A stretch of 12,977 nt of DNA. Source: Lachnospiraceae bacterium (GTDB lineage: Bacteria > Bacillota > Clostridia > Lachnospirales > Lachnospiraceae). The notes under the pieces are model-generated. The model was not told where the DNA came from. It made no database searches and saw only the letters and a program-made list of their open reading frames with translations. A program made the translations under genes and the position numbers. The DNA lies in assembly GCA_017958585.1 (NCBI GenBank), contig JAGDCK010000200.1, positions 1 to 12,977 of the forward strand. The letters run 5' to 3'. Shown here one piece after another: positions 7,335 to 12,535 of the stretch (its first letter is position 1; each line of letters opens with the position of its first letter).

Positions 7335-8275
7335 CAGAACAAGCCCTCCCCGTCGTTAACTTTTTTGGCAGCCCAGTTGGCCAAAGTAACCAGGATAAGA
7401 CCCATTACCGACTGGAACAGACCTACCGCTGTGGAATAGGAAAATCCCAGGCTTCTCATGGCGGAGTAAACATATGTATCGATGACCGCCACTGAATCTC
7501 CGATTACGGGGTTGTTACCGATGATACCGTATACCATACCGAAATCTCCAAAGAAGATTCGTCCGATACTCATAAGTGTCAGCACCACTGCCGTAGGCTT
7601 TAACATCGGAAGTGTCAGGTGGGTGATAAGCTGGAACCTTGTGGCTCCGTCCACCTCTGCCGCCTCAAACAGTGATCTGTCAAAACCTGTCATGGCACCC
7701 AGATAGATGATTGAATTGTAACCGCTCCACTTCCATACATTGCAGCATATGAGGATGGTCTTCCAGTATTTCGGTTCCGCATACCATCTGATCTTGTCAA
7801 CGCCCAAGGCTGTGAGCAGTCTGTTTACAACACCCACATCCGTTGCAAAGAAACCGTAAACTATGGTTCCCACAACCACCCATGATAAAAAGTAAGGGAA
7901 AAACATCATGCTCTGTGTGAATTTCTTGTACATCTTTCCCTGAATCTCATTAAAAAATACCGCGATGCTGATGGGAAAAATAAGTCCCAATATGATACCC
8001 CAGAAATTAATGAACAGAGTGTTGTAGATCGATTTCGGTCCCATTCCGGTTCCGAAGAAGAAATAATGCAGGTTCTTTAATCCCACAAAAGGACTGCCGA
8101 AGATTCCGTCCACCACGTTGTAATTGGTGAATGCCATCCAGATTCCCGCCAGTGGAATGTAGGAAAACAGGAGCAGAAAAAACAGCCCCGGAACACACAT
8201 TAAATATAAAACCCTGTTCTTCTTAAGTTCATGCAAAGCACCGCTACGCTTCTTTTTTACCTTTGCACTACCCAT
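7334..8275 (-). CDS. Sugar ABC transporter permease (LplB/YtcP type); start placed at 8275
   Basis: The 313-residue integral membrane protein starts MGSAKVKKKRSG. It has a basic cytoplasmic N-terminus, a first membrane helix at VLYLMCVPGLFFLLLFSYIPL and the EAA loop FEAAEVDGATRFQLITHLTLPM at about 203-224. It is the first gene of the importer transcript and the partner of the second permease. An ATG at 8320 would add 15 residues. I prefer 8275 because GAGGAG lies 8 nt upstream of it, while 8320 has only a poor site, and 8275 still leaves a leader of about 55 nt from the proposed promoter. The gene is divergent from the AraC regulator gene across a 156-bp spacer with repeated operator-like sites, so regulation by that protein is likely. 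Confidence 0.92.
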   Translation of the reverse strand: MGSAKVKKKRSGALHELKKNRVLYLMCVPGLFFLLLFSYIPLAGIWMAFTNYNVVDGIFGSPFVGLKNLHYFFFGTGMGPKSIYNTLFINFWGIILGLIFPISIAVFFNEIQGKMYKKFTQSMMFFPYFLSWVVVGTIVYGFFATDVGVVNRLLTALGVDKIRWYAEPKYWKTILICCNVWKWSGYNSIIYLGAMTGFDRSLFEAAEVDGATRFQLITHLTLPMLKPTAVVLTLMSIGRIFFGDFGMVYGIIGNNPVIGDSVAVIDTYVYSAMRSLGFSYSTAVGLFQSVMGLILVTLANWAAKKVNDGEGLF

Positions 8276-8337
8276 TTTAATACTCCTCAAAACTTTGTTG
8301 TCTGCCGCTGAAGTTCCCATCTCCCCGGCACATTCAT

Positions 8338-8367
8338 ATAATACTTCATTACACTAAAAACAAACAG
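8338..8367 (-). promoter_or_regulatory. Promoter of the sugar importer cluster
   Basis: On the minus strand the -35 position reads CTGTTT (8367-8362), followed by an 18-bp spacer and a -10 of TATTAT (8343-8338, five of six consensus). The weak -35 fits a promoter needing an activator. The same arrangement (CTGACA, 18 bp, CATAAT) occurs before the DUF4832 gene, which strengthens both calls. The predicted start near 8331 gives a leader of about 56 nt to the ATG at 8275. Confidence 0.6.
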
Positions 8368-8398
8368 TCTTATTTGTTTTTCAAAACAGTTAATTTGT
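8361..8398. promoter_or_regulatory. Tandem operator half-sites in the divergent spacer (probable AraC-protein target)
   Basis: Read on the minus strand, ACAAATTAACTGTTTT (8398-8383) and ACAAATAAGACTGTTT (8377-8362) are direct repeats whose starts are 21 bp apart, about two helical turns. This spacing is common for AraC-family dimers. In plus-strand terms each contains CAAA-N8-TTTG (8361-8376 and 8382-8397). The proximal site covers the importer -35 position. The distal site lies between the -35 and -10 of the araC-type gene's own promoter, so one protein could activate the importer and repress itself. Binding by the adjacent regulator is an inference. Confidence 0.6.
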
Positions 8399-8406
8399 GA
8401 TATAAT
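8377..8406 (+). promoter_or_regulatory. Extended -10 promoter of the AraC-family regulator gene
   Basis: TGATATAAT (8398-8406) is a perfect extended -10 with consensus TATAAT; TTTTCA (8377-8382) stands 18 bp upstream as a weak -35. Transcription would begin at about 8413, leaving a leader of about 20 nt. This makes the GTG at 8411 an impossible start and supports the ATG at 8432. Confidence 0.7.
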
Positions 8407-8431
8407 TGCTGTGACCAACAGGGGGTTTGTT

Positions 8432-9364
8432 ATGAAAGAAATAGATTCAGTGTTATTATCACCTTCGGGAGACGTTCTGGAGACTACTGTCACGCCGTGG
8501 CAACAGAAATATACGGATGATACCATGAAGGTCATCCATGTCACAGAAAGTACGGGAAGTCCCGATCTCTATATGCGTTACTGCGGCATGTCTGCCTGCG
8601 AACCAAACCATTCTTTCGGTCCCGCCATGCGAGACCATTACGTGATCCACTACATCACCAGAGGGAAAGGCACCCTGGTGATCGGCAAAAACGAGTATCA
8701 CCTTTCTGCAAATCAGGGATTTTTACTCTGTCCCAATGTGGTATCCCACTACAGAGCCGATGCAGAAGATCCGTGGGAATATGCCTGGGTCGGCTTTCAC
8801 GGACTTAACGCGGAAAATTATCTTAATCAGGCATCATTAAATGCAGAGAATCCCGTCTTTACATATGACAAGGACGACGTGATCAAAAACTGCCTGACAG
8901 AGATGGTAAATACCTATGACAATTACAAATACGGAACGAACCTAAGGCTCCAGTCCCTTTTATATCTGATGATGTCGGAACTTATAGAAAATGCGACAGC
9001 TTCCGCATCCGTGGAAAAACTGCCTCTTCAGCACCGATATATCCAGAAAGCGGTCTCGTATATCCAGATGAATTATATGGAGGAAACGCTTACAGTGTCC
9101 GGACTTTCGGATTATGTGGGTCTGGACAGAAGCTATCTCTGTTCTCTTTTTAAAAAATATCTGAGCACTTCGCCCCAGTCATATATAGCAAAGTACCGCA
9201 TCAGCAGAGCCTGCGAGCTCTTGGGAAATACTGACTACTCCATAGGAGATGTGTCCAGGATGATCGGCTACAAGGATCCCGTGGTATTCCAGAAATTCTT
9301 TAAAAATATCACCGGACTCTCCCCCAGCCGCTACAGAAAATCAGTGGATCAGGGACCCGCTTAA
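8432..9364 (+). CDS. AraC-family transcriptional regulator
   Basis: The 310-residue cytoplasmic regulator has two parts. The N-terminal cupin-like sugar-sensing domain (about 45-125) contains DHYVIHYITRGKGTL (68-82) and WEYAWVGFHG (115-124). The C-terminal AraC DNA-binding domain (about 203-303) has two helix-turn-helix units: LTVSGLSDYVGLDRSYLCSLFK (about 220-241) and SIGDVSRMIGYKDPVVFQKFFK (about 270-291), followed by the family-typical GLSPSRYRK. The layout resembles MsmR/RafR-type activators of oligosaccharide genes. The ATG at 8432 has AGGGGG about 7 nt upstream. The gene is transcribed away from the importer cluster, as for a local regulator that senses the imported sugar or a breakdown product. 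It probably also controls the DUF4832 lipoprotein promoter, which carries the same half-sites. Confidence 0.92.
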   Translation: MKEIDSVLLSPSGDVLETTVTPWQQKYTDDTMKVIHVTESTGSPDLYMRYCGMSACEPNHSFGPAMRDHYVIHYITRGKGTLVIGKNEYHLSANQGFLLCPNVVSHYRADAEDPWEYAWVGFHGLNAENYLNQASLNAENPVFTYDKDDVIKNCLTEMVNTYDNYKYGTNLRLQSLLYLMMSELIENATASASVEKLPLQHRYIQKAVSYIQMNYMEETLTVSGLSDYVGLDRSYLCSLFKKYLSTSPQSYIAKYRISRACELLGNTDYSIGDVSRMIGYKDPVVFQKFFKNITGLSPSRYRKSVDQGPA

Positions 9365-9385
9365 CACCTGACTTTTGTCCACAAC

Positions 9386-9494
9386 AAAAGCGGGAGGCTG
9401 TTGGGATGCCGCAAAGCGAGTTCCGCAGACGCGAGGTTTCCCGTGGCGAGGACTGTTTGAGCGACCGGCGCCCTGCAGACAGGACCCGCTTTTT
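9386..9494 (+). terminator. Large compound hairpin with 15-nt periodic GCGA motif, terminator-like
   Basis: AAAAGCGGG (9386-9394) pairs perfectly with CCCGCTTTT (9485-9493), with a T-run to 9494. Inside, CTGT (9398-9401) pairs with ACAG (9479-9482), GGG (9403-9405) with CCC (9471-9473) and GCCG (9408-9411) with CGGC (9466-9469). This makes a compound stem of about 20 bp around a 54-nt core. In the core GCGAG begins at 9416, 9431 and 9446 and GCGAC at 9461, exactly 15 nt apart. It starts 21 nt after the regulator's stop codon. A plain terminator does not need such a core, so it may be a mobile or structured RNA element. Confidence 0.6.
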
Positions 9495-9518
9495 ACTGAA
9501 CAATTCTATGTAAAGCAA

Positions 9519-9556
9519 AAACCCGACGTAAGTTTTGACTTACATCGGGTTCTTTT
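9519..9556. terminator. Bidirectional intrinsic terminator between convergent genes
   Basis: AACCCGACGTAAG (9520-9532) and CTTACATCGGGTT (9539-9551) form a 13-position stem with one mismatch on the plus strand (a G-U wobble on the minus strand) and a 6-nt loop. T-rich tails lie on both sides: TTCTTTT on the plus strand and TTTTTGCTTT on the minus. It serves the AraC-type gene and the DUF4832 gene. The remaining spacer to 9639 holds only a small A/T-flanked hairpin, CGCAAA-CAT-TTTGCG at 9596-9610, without a T-run. Confidence 0.85.
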
Positions 9557-9639
9557 AATTAGATTGATATTAGGAAGTTGTTATTAGGTTTTTTACGCAA
9601 ACATTTTGCGCTTTGATTCAGTGTTTTGTTTTTTTGTTT

Positions 9640-10824
9640 TTACTGTAAAATCTTTATACAGTCAATATCAGGAGCCCAGCCTGTCTCATTGTGGAAATAG
9701 AAAGTGTTTGGACCTTTTTTCAGGTCGAATTCCACAGTGAGGGTTGCCAGTGTCAGCCAGTCATCCCCTGAAGGTGGGAATGTGACCTTCACATCTTCTC
9801 CGTAGTTGACCGAGATTTTTACATATCGCTCTTCTTTTGTCATGTAGGTTATCTCCACCTCGTAGGTGCCATCCTCAGGCACTTCCACGTTTTCAATGTA
9901 GAGACTTCCGCCCTCTGCTCCTATGTAACCGACCTTTCGACCACCTGAGCACTCAGGGATATCTCTGTCCACCAGAGCACTTCCCTCGATACGACCGTTT
10001 TCAGCCTGGTATACACCGTCGATTCCGTCAGGAACCGGTTCGGGCTCCACATAGACTATCGGAAGAACTTCTGTTATCACCTCCATCTCTTTTTCCGGAG
10101 CATCGACTGATACGCTTCCGAGAGTAAGCCAGCCGTCGTCGGACTCACCCTCATTTGCAAAGTATAAAAGTGCGCCGCCCTGGAGAGGGTTTTGAACTTT
10201 CATGCAAAGTGTGTACTCGCCTCCGCCCAATTTGTTCTTTTCAATCACATGATCAAACTCTATTTCACTCGCATCCGCAGGGATGGAGGAAAGATCCCAT
10301 TCAGTCTTGTATCTGGCGACCAGATCATCGCCCTTTTTGAATCCCAAAAGCACGGGCCACTTTGTGTTGTCATAGTAAAAAGGAGCAACTCCAATGTTCT
10401 GTATCTTTACGCTTACCTCGAAAGGTTCCTCACCTATATTTTCCTTAAACGTCGCCGTAGTGACCCTAAAGTCATACCCCAGGGAATCTGAAGCTTCTAT
10501 GGCTCTTTCTCTATCCTCATCCTGATATATCTTTATGCGGTCGCACATAAGCCATGTGGCGTGTGTGGTTTCCACACACTTTGCAAAATCCTGTCTTCCC
10601 TCAGGCTCTATCCAGTCGGGATACTCTACGGGGTCCTTGAACAGCCCGCCCTGTATGGGGGGATAAACCTCACCGCCAATGCAATTGGTCTTCCATTTGT
10701 CGCTCTGGGAGAGATCCGCAAGTTTCTGTCCGTAGCTCCATTCCTGTCCGCCCATGCTGCTTGGAAGGGTCGCATAGCCAAAGGAATCGTCGTGGTAACC
10801 TGTATTGTATTTTTCATTTGCCAC
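9640..10824 (-). CDS. 3' portion of the interrupted DUF4832/CBM gene
   Basis: An open reading segment of 394 codons can be opened at a GTG (10824), but no ribosome site precedes it and no signal peptide follows, so independent translation is doubtful. Residues 9-15 (GYHDDSF) are the DUF4832 family motif. About 115-240 is a beta-sandwich, about 245-268 a proline- and glutamate-rich linker, and about 271-394 a CBM6/35-like module (YQAENGRIEG, CSGGRKVGYIG, NVEVPEDGTYEVEITY, GPNTFYFHN, DIDCIKIL). Such modules bind galacto-, manno- or xylo-configured polysaccharides. In-frame sequence upstream of the GTG, back to the second stop, is also family-like, which shows that the GTG is internal to the ancestral gene. 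Confidence 0.6.
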   Translation of the reverse strand: MANEKYNTGYHDDSFGYATLPSSMGGQEWSYGQKLADLSQSDKWKTNCIGGEVYPPIQGGLFKDPVEYPDWIEPEGRQDFAKCVETTHATWLMCDRIKIYQDEDRERAIEASDSLGYDFRVTTATFKENIGEEPFEVSVKIQNIGVAPFYYDNTKWPVLLGFKKGDDLVARYKTEWDLSSIPADASEIEFDHVIEKNKLGGGEYTLCMKVQNPLQGGALLYFANEGESDDGWLTLGSVSVDAPEKEMEVITEVLPIVYVEPEPVPDGIDGVYQAENGRIEGSALVDRDIPECSGGRKVGYIGAEGGSLYIENVEVPEDGTYEVEITYMTKEERYVKISVNYGEDVKVTFPPSGDDWLTLATLTVEFDLKKGPNTFYFHNETGWAPDIDCIKILQ

Positions 10825-10884
10825 ACCGGGCTTTGGCTCGCGAACCAGTAGGGGGGTTATGGAAAAGGCTTCATCATATGATTC

Positions 10885-10908
10885 ATAAACTTATGTATAA
10901 ACTTATGT
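10885..10908 (-). repeat. 12-bp perfect tandem duplication carrying the stop codons
   Basis: On the minus strand ACATAAGTTTAT occurs twice back to back (10908-10897 and 10896-10885). Each copy brings TAA into the DUF4832 frame, four codons apart. The unit is a multiple of three, so the frame is kept. Removing one copy still leaves one stop, implying a nonsense change such as GAA to TAA plus a slippage duplication. Confidence 0.9.
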
Positions 10909-11592
10909 CGGTATGCTCCAGTCGGGCTTTCCGTCATATGTATCCTCATCATAAGGCAAGTTGTGCCACTCGCCCCAGAATCCCAAAAGTCCCTCGGTTA
11001 TGAAACCGATCCTGGGATCTCCGTCGTATTTATGTCCGAAGGCCTTGATAAAATTCTTCATGGAGGCTCTTAAGTTCTCGTCACTGTAATCAGGGCAAAG
11101 TCCTCCTCCGCCAAGGTCGTCCGGCTCGTCGTAGGGCTTCATCTCAAGGCCGCCGTCTATCAGAAACTGAGGTACGCCGATGGTCTCTCCGGGATAATCA
11201 TAATAGAATCTAAGCACCGCCTGATGTCCCTGCTCCGCAGATTCATTCAATTTCTCCTCTAAGGCATTCCAGTCAAAAATGTTATTAGCCACCTGCACCG
11301 CGCTGACAGGTATATAAAACCAGTCCATGCTGTGGGGGAAATCCGTTGTACTTCCCTGGAAAGGGATAAGTCCCTTTAACGGATTACCACTCTTTGACTC
11401 ACCGGCAGGAATCTCATGGACAACCGCTTCCAAATCAGACAAATTGTTGGTCATATCACTCACACTTTCTTCCCCGTTCATATCGGTTGCAGATGCAGCT
11501 TCCCCTGAATCTTTCACGCTGTTTCCGCATCCGGCAAACATTGCCGTACACATCGTAAAAGTCAAAAACAAGCCTAAAATCTTCCTTTTCAT
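10903..11592 (-). CDS. 5' portion of the interrupted DUF4832 lipoprotein gene
   Basis: A 229-residue open reading segment starts with a lipoprotein signal (MKRKILGLF, lipobox ending at C22) and a short acidic, serine-rich linker. The first part of the DUF4832-type domain follows: NPLKGLIPFQ, FPHSMDWFYIPVSAV, VLRFYYDYPGE, PDYSDENLRASMKNFIKAFGHKYDGDPRIGFITEGLLGFWGEWH. It stops abruptly after GKPDWSIPT, where intact relatives continue through the barrel. If made, it would be a secreted half-domain that is probably unfolded. A GGAAG-type ribosome site about 11 nt upstream and an AGAAGG only 2 nt from the ATG make initiation somewhat unusual. Confidence 0.65.
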   Translation of the reverse strand: MKRKILGLFLTFTMCTAMFAGCGNSVKDSGEAASATDMNGEESVSDMTNNLSDLEAVVHEIPAGESKSGNPLKGLIPFQGSTTDFPHSMDWFYIPVSAVQVANNIFDWNALEEKLNESAEQGHQAVLRFYYDYPGETIGVPQFLIDGGLEMKPYDEPDDLGGGGLCPDYSDENLRASMKNFIKAFGHKYDGDPRIGFITEGLLGFWGEWHNLPYDEDTYDGKPDWSIPT

Positions 11593-11615
11593 AACCTTCT
11601 TTTCTTCCTTTTCAT
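11580..11615 (-). repeat. 13-bp direct repeat duplicating the DUF4832 start region
   Basis: ATGAAAAGGAAGA occurs at 11615-11603 and again at 11592-11580, 23 bp apart. The upstream copy opens an 8-codon ORF (MKRKKRRL) whose TGA overlaps the real ATG (ATGA). The purine-rich upstream copy may provide the ribosome site for the main gene. The signal peptide supports 11592 as the true start. Confidence 0.7.
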
Positions 11616-11645
11616 TATTTCTGGCAATCTGTATTTACTAATACC

Positions 11646-11675
11646 ATTATGCCTGTATTTTTAAATATGTGTCAG
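11646..11675 (-). promoter_or_regulatory. Promoter of the DUF4832 lipoprotein gene
   Basis: On the minus strand CTGACA (11675-11670, five of six) is followed by an 18-bp spacer and CATAAT (11651-11646, five of six), with a predicted start near 11639 and a 47-nt leader. A second -10-like TATAAT at 11740-11735 has no convincing -35. I favour the proximal one because its geometry matches the importer promoter exactly. Confidence 0.6.
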
Positions 11676-11706
11676 ATTTAAATGTTCTATAAAACAGATT
11701 ATTTGT
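11670..11706 (-). promoter_or_regulatory. Tandem operator half-sites upstream of the DUF4832 gene
   Basis: On the minus strand ACAAATAATCTGTTTT (11706-11691) matches the distal importer site in 14 of 16 positions. ACATTTAAATCTGACA (11685-11670) starts 21 bp downstream, matches the proximal importer site in 9 of 16 positions including ACA, TAA and CTG, and covers the -35. Same order, spacing and relation to the -10 as in the importer promoter. Confidence 0.6.
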
Positions 11707-11766
11707 GTGATGTATTTTTAATTCTGTTTTCCCCATTATACATCAAACTCGGATAATACACACTTC

Positions 11767-11835
11767 ACGAGTTTCATCCGGGTTTTGCAGGCACCGGGAG
11801 GTTACCCGGGTAAGCCTGACAGCCACTTTTCTCGT
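11767..11835. other. Unidentified palindromic structured element in the 309-bp spacer 11593-11901
   Basis: Outer arms ACGAG (11767-11771) and CTCGT (11831-11835) enclose CAGGC (11788-11792) paired with GCCTG (11814-11818), and CCGGG (11794-11798) paired with CCCGG (11805-11809). TTACCCGGGTAA (11802-11813) is itself a perfect 12-bp palindrome, so two folds compete, and a further CCGGG lies at 11778-11782. I do not recognise a known riboswitch. It lies between the flavodoxin terminator and the DUF4832 promoter; no promoter reading into it was found. The strand is undecided. The rest of this spacer is AT-rich promoter and leader sequence. Confidence 0.45.
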
Positions 11836-11851
11836 TTCCATAACACACAAC

Positions 11852-11876
11852 AAAAGGCGCCCTTAAGGCGCCTTTT
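11852..11876. terminator. Intrinsic terminator of the flavodoxin gene
   Basis: AAAAGGCGCC (11852-11861) and GGCGCCTTTT (11867-11876) form a perfect 10-bp stem with a 5-nt loop, 25 bp after the flavodoxin stop codon. T-runs flank both sides, so it can act in either direction. Confidence 0.85.
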
Positions 11877-11901
11877 AGTCGATCGTTATATGTATTTAAA
11901 A

Positions 11902-12297
11902 TTACCCGATAAATTTCTTTGCGAAGCTCTCAGCCTCTTTTAATTTATCATCGGAAGGCTTGCTCTTTGCGTGGTATGCTTCCTCCTCAGTAGGAATTCC
12001 CGCCTCTGCAAGGCCTTTCTTTATAAGGTCGATGGAATGCTTTGAGATCCACGATGTGGAGAAAACAACAGCTTTCTTTGCATCCTCTTTATTGAGAGTC
12101 TTTAAATAATCCTCAAGTTTTTTGTCTATTCCGTATGCATAAAGTGCACCGCCTACAAACAAAACATCAACGGGTTCTGTAATGGCTGCATCCTCTGCAT
12201 CAACCGATATGGCCTTTACGCCTGCAACCTCTGCTATCTTGTCGGCAACAAGCTTTGTGTTGCCTGATCTGGAAAAATATCTTACTGCTACACTCAT
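11902..12297 (-). CDS. Flavodoxin-family protein
   Basis: The 131-residue cytoplasmic protein starts MSVAVRYFSRSGNTKLVADKI. Residues 9-16 (SRSGNTKL) form the FMN phosphate-binding loop following the first beta strand. DVLFVGGALYAYGIDKKLEDYL (49-70) is the next conserved strand and loop, placed where flavodoxins contact the isoalloxazine ring, and AVVFSTSW (77-84) is the following strand. It is a little shorter than classic flavodoxins (about 140-150). It probably carries electrons or acts as a small FMN redox protein; the partner is unknown. AAAGGAG lies 7 nt before the ATG. It is monocistronic, with its own promoter and terminator, and shows no sign of belonging to the sugar cluster. Confidence 0.88.
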   Translation of the reverse strand: MSVAVRYFSRSGNTKLVADKIAEVAGVKAISVDAEDAAITEPVDVLFVGGALYAYGIDKKLEDYLKTLNKEDAKKAVVFSTSWISKHSIDLIKKGLAEAGIPTEEEAYHAKSKPSDDKLKEAESFAKKFIG

Positions 12298-12393
12298 TTT
12301 AAAACTCCTTTCGCGAAATCTTTGTTATTTTGCTCTATTTGTTTTTCTTTGTAAAAAATCTCAAAAAATTTGACCCTATAAAACTATGGGAAA

Positions 12394-12402
12394 ATTATAC
12401 CA
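12394..12402 (-). promoter_or_regulatory. Extended -10 promoter of the flavodoxin gene
   Basis: The minus strand reads TGGTATAAT, a full extended -10 with consensus TATAAT. The -35 region is AT-rich without a good hexamer, as extended -10 promoters allow. It leaves a leader of about 90 nt containing A/T-rich sequence and the AAAGGAG ribosome site. Confidence 0.65.
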
Positions 12403-12458
12403 TCATATAGAAGGGACAAATAATAAAATTTTATAAAAAGACGTTAAATTTTAATAAT

Positions 12459-12495
12459 AAAAATCCCACACCACCTACGTGATGTGAGATTTTTT
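12459..12495 (-). terminator. Intrinsic terminator of the upstream exported-protein gene
   Basis: On the minus strand AATCTCACATCAC pairs with GTGGTGTGGGATT through 13 positions (two G-U wobbles) around a 4-nt GTAG loop, followed by a T-rich tail. A-U pairs extend the base of the stem. It lies about 40 bp after the stop codon at 12536; the short gap holds imperfect TTATG-containing repeats of no obvious function. Confidence 0.88.
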
Positions 12496-12535
12496 ATGAT
12501 CTGTTATGTTTTTTGATATGTTATGATTTTTTATC

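Larger units (their letters stand above)
9640..11592 (-). pseudogene. DUF4832 lipoprotein with C-terminal CBM, interrupted by two in-frame stop codons
   Basis: One continuous minus-strand frame of 651 codons runs from the ATG at 11592 to TAA at 9640, broken only by TAA at 10903-10905 and TAA at 10891-10893. The order is: signal peptide with lipobox FAGC (C22); a DUF4832-type TIM-barrel-like region (about 60-235 and into the second half, with LRFYYDYPGE, GLLGFWGEWH and GYHDDSF landmarks); a beta-sandwich; a proline-rich linker; and a CBM6/35-like module. Between the stops and the GYHDDSF motif the frame still reads as normal family sequence (VYESYDEAFSITPLLVRE). Both stops lie in a 12-bp tandem duplication. 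It is most likely a recently inactivated gene, possibly read through; the native product would be an extracytoplasmic carbohydrate-active or binding lipoprotein. The promoter shares operator-like sites with the importer cluster. Confidence 0.8.

Noticed and set aside
8276..8320. Longer start (ATG 8320) for the first permease
   Set aside because: The ATG at 8275 has GAGGAG at ideal spacing; the 15 extra residues begin without a comparable site and lie in the leader region close to the promoter.
8411..8431. GTG start at 8411 for the AraC-type gene
   Set aside because: It lies at or before the predicted transcription start and has no ribosome site, whereas ATG 8432 has AGGGGG upstream.
9375..9587. 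Small plus-strand ORF of 70 codons after the regulator
   Set aside because: It runs through the compound hairpin and the bidirectional terminator, has no ribosome site and shows no recognisable protein features.
9640..10824. 3' part of the DUF4832 gene as an independent gene starting at GTG 10824
   Set aside because: There is no ribosome site and no signal peptide, and family-like sequence continues in frame upstream of the GTG.
11767..11835. Cobalamin, c-di-GMP, TPP or guanidine riboswitch
   Set aside because: GCCAC- and CCGGG-like pieces were suggestive, but the conserved boxes of these classes are not present in the right order on either strand, and no promoter leads into the element.
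12495..12534. Tandem TTATG-containing repeats after the exported-protein gene
   Set aside because: They are imperfect, very AT-rich and adjacent to a terminator; low complexity explains them.
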